Position numbers and translations under genes: made by a program. The notes under the pieces are model-generated. The model was not told the DNA's origin. It was given only the letters and a program-made list of their open reading frames with translations, and made no database searches. A stretch of 36,631 nucleotides of DNA, taken from NCBI RefSeq assembly GCF_002015035.1, contig NZ_MUXY01000006.1, positions 942 to 37,572 of the forward strand. Direction: 5' to 3'. Positions 33,339 to 36,631 of the stretch are shown here, piece by piece. The DNA comes from Haemophilus parahaemolyticus. GTDB lineage: Bacteria; Pseudomonadota; Gammaproteobacteria; Enterobacterales; Pasteurellaceae. Each line of letters starts with the position of its first letter. Position 1 is the first letter of the stretch.

Positions 33339-36300
33339 ATGGAAACAAACCGATTTAAAATTAATTCCATCTCTTTATCCATTTTTCTTGCTTACTCATT
33401 CATTCCCTTTACAGAAGCAGCTTTAGTCAGAGACGATGTTGATTATCAAACATTCCGTGATTTTGCAGAAAATAAAGGGAAATTTTTTGTGGGGGCTAAA
33501 CAGATTGAAGTTTTTGATAAACAAGGAAAATCTCTTGGTAGTGTGTTTGGTGATACACCTATGGTGGACTTCAGCTCGGTAGATACACAAAGAAGAATTG
33601 CGACATTAGTGAATCCTCAATATGTAGTCGGTGCGAAGCACGTTAATAATTATGTTAATACGCTTTATTTTGGACATCCTATTGAGCATAGGGATATAGA
33701 AAATAGAGAAAACCTTTATAACAGCATAGATAAAAATAATTTTGCCCCGAATAAAGGGTGGTCTGCCGATGATCAAGGACGACTTGAAGATTATTATATG
33801 CCACGTTTAGATAAATTTGTTACCGAGGTTGTGCCAAGTGAGGTAACCACGGCAGGAGGAACGAAAGGAACTTATAATGATAAAAATCGTTTTCCTTATT
33901 TTGCTCGAGTAGGTGCAGGAACACAATTTATTTATAAAAAGGGGGGATATTATAAACTTGATAATAACAATCAGGGAGATGATTTAGACTTCGTTGCAGA
34001 TGCTTATCAATATTCGATTGGCGGAACGCCTTATTCTGTCAATCATGAATTAGATGGTATTGTTGGTTTTGGAAGCCGTTCAGGTTATTGGGATATAAAA
34101 AATTTACTCTCACAAGGTGCTTTAACAAATTATGGCGTATTAGGCGATAGTGGCTCTCCTTTGTTTGTTTTTGATAAAGAAAAAAATAAATGGGTGTTTC
34201 TTGGTACCTATGATTATTGGGCTGGTTACAATCTCAAACGCTGGCAAGAATGGAATATCTATAAAGAAGCATTTGCGAAAATAACGCAAAATGATGATAT
34301 TGCAGGCACATTGACAGGTTCTAGCAAACCTTATCAGTGGAGATCGCAAAATAATAGTAGCACGATAAGCAATGCAGAGCATTCGCTCAATGTTAATGTG
34401 GCTTCTTCTTCCAATAATTTATTTGATTCTCTTAATCACGGTAAAAGTGTGGTTTTAGAGGGCAATGGAGTATTGGAGCTACAAAATAATATTAACCAAG
34501 GTGCAGGCGGTCTATTTTTTAAAGGAAATTACGAAGTTAAAGGAAAAACAAATGATATTACTTGGCTAGGTGCTGGGATTGATATTGCCGAAGGAAAAGA
34601 AGTTGTCTGGAAAGTACACAACCCTTCAGATGATCGTCTAGCGAAGTTGGGTAAAGGCACACTTCTTGTTCAAGGGACAGGTGAAAATAAAGGTAGAATA
34701 AAGGTTGGGGATGGTACCGTTATTTTAGATCAACAAGCTGATGCAAGAGGAAAAATTCGTGCTTTTTCTGTATTAGGAATTGTAAGTGGTCGTCCAACTG
34801 TCGTATTAAAAAATGCACAACAAGTCGATCCTGAACAAATTTATTTTGGTTTTAGAGGTGGACGTTTAGATTTAAATGGAACTTCGTTAAGTTTTACCCA
34901 TATCCGAAATGTGGATGAAGGGGCTCAAGTAGTTAATCATAATACCACCAATGCAAGCACGGTGACATTGACTGGCGAACAATTCTTACGTCCTGAACAA
35001 GTTTTAATTCATACGATTGAGCCATCAGCAGAAGAGGATAACCCAAGGTTGCTCACAAGAAGACGGATTCCATACGGTAGGCATCTTTATCTCAATATGG
35101 ATAATTGCGGCAATCGTTATTTCGCTTTAAAGGCAGGTAAAAGTACGAGTGATGCGATGCCTTGCGGGAGCGAAACCAGCAATGATAGCTGGGAGTTTAT
35201 GGGAACAACTCAAGCAGAAGCCAAAGCGAAGGTAGTTGAGTGGACTAATAATCGCAAAATTAATGGTTTTAATGGCTATTTAGGGGAAACTAATCCAAAT
35301 TTATCCAATGGTGAACTGAATCTTCGCATTGCTGCAAAAGAAGATCAAAGCCGCTTCCTTTTCACTGGCGGTACAAATCTTAATGGCGACATTCAAGTTA
35401 ATAAAGGGCAGTTGATTTTATCAGGAAGACCAACACCGCACGCCAAAGATACGGTAAATCGTTCTTCAGCAAATAAAGATCCACATTTTTCTCTCAATAA
35501 TGAAGTGGTAATTGCTGATGATTGGATTAACCGACAATTCAATGCACGTAATATCAACGTGAACCAAAATTCTGTACTTTATATCAGCCGAAATGTTGCA
35601 AATGTGAGTGCAAATTTAACCGCCTCGGATCAGGCTAAATTACATTTAGGCTATTCTTATAGTGATCCTGTTTGTGTACGTTCAGACTATACGGGATACA
35701 TTACGTGTAGTAGTGCTAATTTAACTGAACAAGCACTCAACAGTTTTAACCCTACTTTCATCTCGGGCAACCTCACGTTAAATGGACAAAGTCAAGCAAT
35801 TCTAGGTAAAGCTAATTTACGAGGCACAATTCACAGCACAGATCAAAGTGCGGTTCATTTTGGCACGAATAGTCAATGGCATTTAACAGGAAATAGCCAA
35901 ATCAATCAATTAGTGATGAACGGCGGTAATATTCACCTGAATGCGAGTGATACACCTGAAACAACAACGTTCTATCATCAATTAACCGTGAATAATCTTT
36001 CAGGTCAAGGACGATTCCATTATTTCACCGATTTAAGTAATCAACGTGGCGATAAAATAGTCGTAAACCAAACCGCAAGCGGTCAATTTACCCTTCACGT
36101 TCGCAATAAAACAGGTGAGCCAAAATATGATGCGTTGGAATTATTTAATGCTTCCACAGCTCAACGCCGTAACCTAACACTCACGTTAGATAAAGAAAAA
36201 GTGGATTTAGGTGCTTATAGTTACACACTTCAGGAAAACGGTGGGGTATGGCGACTTTATAATCCTAAAATTGAGGAAGACATTAAAGCAAAACAGCTAG

Positions 36301-36631
36301 CTAAACAAACTAATGAGCCTAAAAATACACAGGTGCTGGGTACACCAAATACAGCTAGTTTAACTCCAAGTGATCCTGATTTTAGTCGTACAGAAATTGG
36401 CAATTCAACTAAAATTGAATCTCCTCAATTTGTGATGTTAACTTACAAAGATCCTGAAGGGCATATTTTATATGAAACGGTTGTCTTAAAAACGGCATTT
36501 AATGAAAATACTGCGAAGAGCCAAAAATCTTTTACGGGACTAATTGTAGATTCAATTAAACCAAATGGCACCAATGCTTATGTGATCACTTATAAAAAAG
36601 ATGACACGCAAGCATTGGCTGAAGAAGCACG
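33339..36631 (+). CDS. IgA-protease-type serine protease autotransporter (S6), 3' end outside window
   Basis: The frame from the ATG at 33339 stays open to the window edge (1097 codons). Residues 1-28 form a signal peptide; the mature start ALVRDDVDYQTFRDFAENKG nearly equals Haemophilus IgA1 protease. The S6 catalytic triad is His101 (VVGAKHV), Asp158 (MPRLDKFV) and Ser271 (GDSGSPLF). A beta-helix passenger follows, with the conserved GGLFFKGNYEVKG, FTGGTNLNGDI and LILSGRPTPHA blocks. After the helix ends (about residue 985) comes a hydrophilic linker and, at about 1031-1089, an unexpected compact segment (TYKDPEGHILYE...AYVITYKKDD). The translocator barrel should follow beyond the edge. Secreted protease, substrate probably an immunoglobulin or other host glycoprotein; specificity is not provable here. 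Confidence 0.94.
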   Translation, partial: METNRFKINSISLSIFLAYSFIPFTEAALVRDDVDYQTFRDFAENKGKFFVGAKQIEVFDKQGKSLGSVFGDTPMVDFSSVDTQRRIATLVNPQYVVGAKHVNNYVNTLYFGHPIEHRDIENRENLYNSIDKNNFAPNKGWSADDQGRLEDYYMPRLDKFVTEVVPSEVTTAGGTKGTYNDKNRFPYFARVGAGTQFIYKKGGYYKLDNNNQGDDLDFVADAYQYSIGGTPYSVNHELDGIVGFGSRSGYWDIKNLLSQGALTNYGVLGDSGSPLFVFDKEKNKWVFLGTYDYWAGYNLKRWQEWNIYKEAFAKITQNDDIAGTLTGSSKPYQWRSQNNSSTISNAEHSLNVNVASSSNNLFDSLNHGKSVVLEGNGVLELQNNINQGAGGLFFKGNYEVKGKTNDITWLGAGIDIAEGKEVVWKVHNPSDDRLAKLGKGTLLVQGTGENKGRIKVGDGTVILDQQADARGKIRAFSVLGIVSGRPTVVLKNAQQVDPEQIYFGFRGGRLDLNGTSLSFTHIRNVDEGAQVVNHNTTNASTVTLTGEQFLRPEQVLIHTIEPSAEEDNPRLLTRRRIPYGRHLYLNMDNCGNRYFALKAGKSTSDAMPCGSETSNDSWEFMGTTQAEAKAKVVEWTNNRKINGFNGYLGETNPNLSNGELNLRIAAKEDQSRFLFTGGTNLNGDIQVNKGQLILSGRPTPHAKDTVNRSSANKDPHFSLNNEVVIADDWINRQFNARNINVNQNSVLYISRNVANVSANLTASDQAKLHLGYSYSDPVCVRSDYTGYITCSSANLTEQALNSFNPTFISGNLTLNGQSQAILGKANLRGTIHSTDQSAVHFGTNSQWHLTGNSQINQLVMNGGNIHLNASDTPETTTFYHQLTVNNLSGQGRFHYFTDLSNQRGDKIVVNQTASGQFTLHVRNKTGEPKYDALELFNASTAQRRNLTLTLDKEKVDLGAYSYTLQENGGVWRLYNPKIEEDIKAKQLAKQTNEPKNTQVLGTPNTASLTPSDPDFSRTEIGNSTKIESPQFVMLTYKDPEGHILYETVVLKTAFNENTAKSQKSFTGLIVDSIKPNGTNAYVITYKKDDTQALAEEA

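Overview
The window comes from a gammaproteobacterium of the family Pasteurellaceae. Protein sequences resemble Haemophilus, Actinobacillus and Mannheimia homologues, base composition is moderately AT-rich, and the 9-base DNA-uptake core ACAAGCGGT (the Actinobacillus pleuropneumoniae/Mannheimia type rather than the H. influenzae type AAGTGCGGT) recurs many times. I cannot name the species from sequence alone.

Both edges cut through large surface proteins. Positions 1-5471 hold the 3' part of a trimeric autotransporter adhesin with long near-identical internal repeats, collagen-like Gly-X-Y modules and a YadA-type membrane anchor. Positions 33339-36631 hold the 5' part of an IgA-protease-type (S6) autotransporter with an intact catalytic triad; it runs off the window without a stop codon.

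Between them lies mostly core metabolism. In order: a TRIC-type membrane protein (5632-6294); a decayed vapBC toxin-antitoxin relic interrupted by a MITE-like inverted-repeat element (6307-6626); a periplasmic copper nitrite reductase with a well-formed FNR-type promoter; a sucrose utilisation cluster scrK-scrB-scrR (no sucrose PTS permease here) with a LacI-type operator in the promoter spacer, followed by a thioredoxin-like gene; ferrochelatase hemH; rpmH-rnpA-yidD; two tandem EamA exporters; rplU-rpmA; ispB-queH; fabD-fabG; brnQ; mutM; yhdT-panF plus a small membrane protein; metJ with its own met boxes, divergent from mlaA; a nitroreductase; a lone sapF; pgk-fba; rimI; and the catabolic pair arcB-arcC (arcA and arcD not in the window).

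Intergenic DNA carries three kinds of repeated structure: inverted pairs of uptake sequences that form terminator hairpins; a TAGGGTG-type palindromic repeat (three copies or partial copies); and a CCCTCTTT/AAAGAGGG hairpin shared by the MITE-like element and the pgk-fba gap. I found no tRNA, rRNA, CRISPR array, transposase or prophage gene, and no clear novel multi-gene system. The most unusual items are the vapBC relic with its inverted-repeat element, the repeat architecture of the adhesin, and an apparent extra small domain in the linker of the IgA-protease-like protein.
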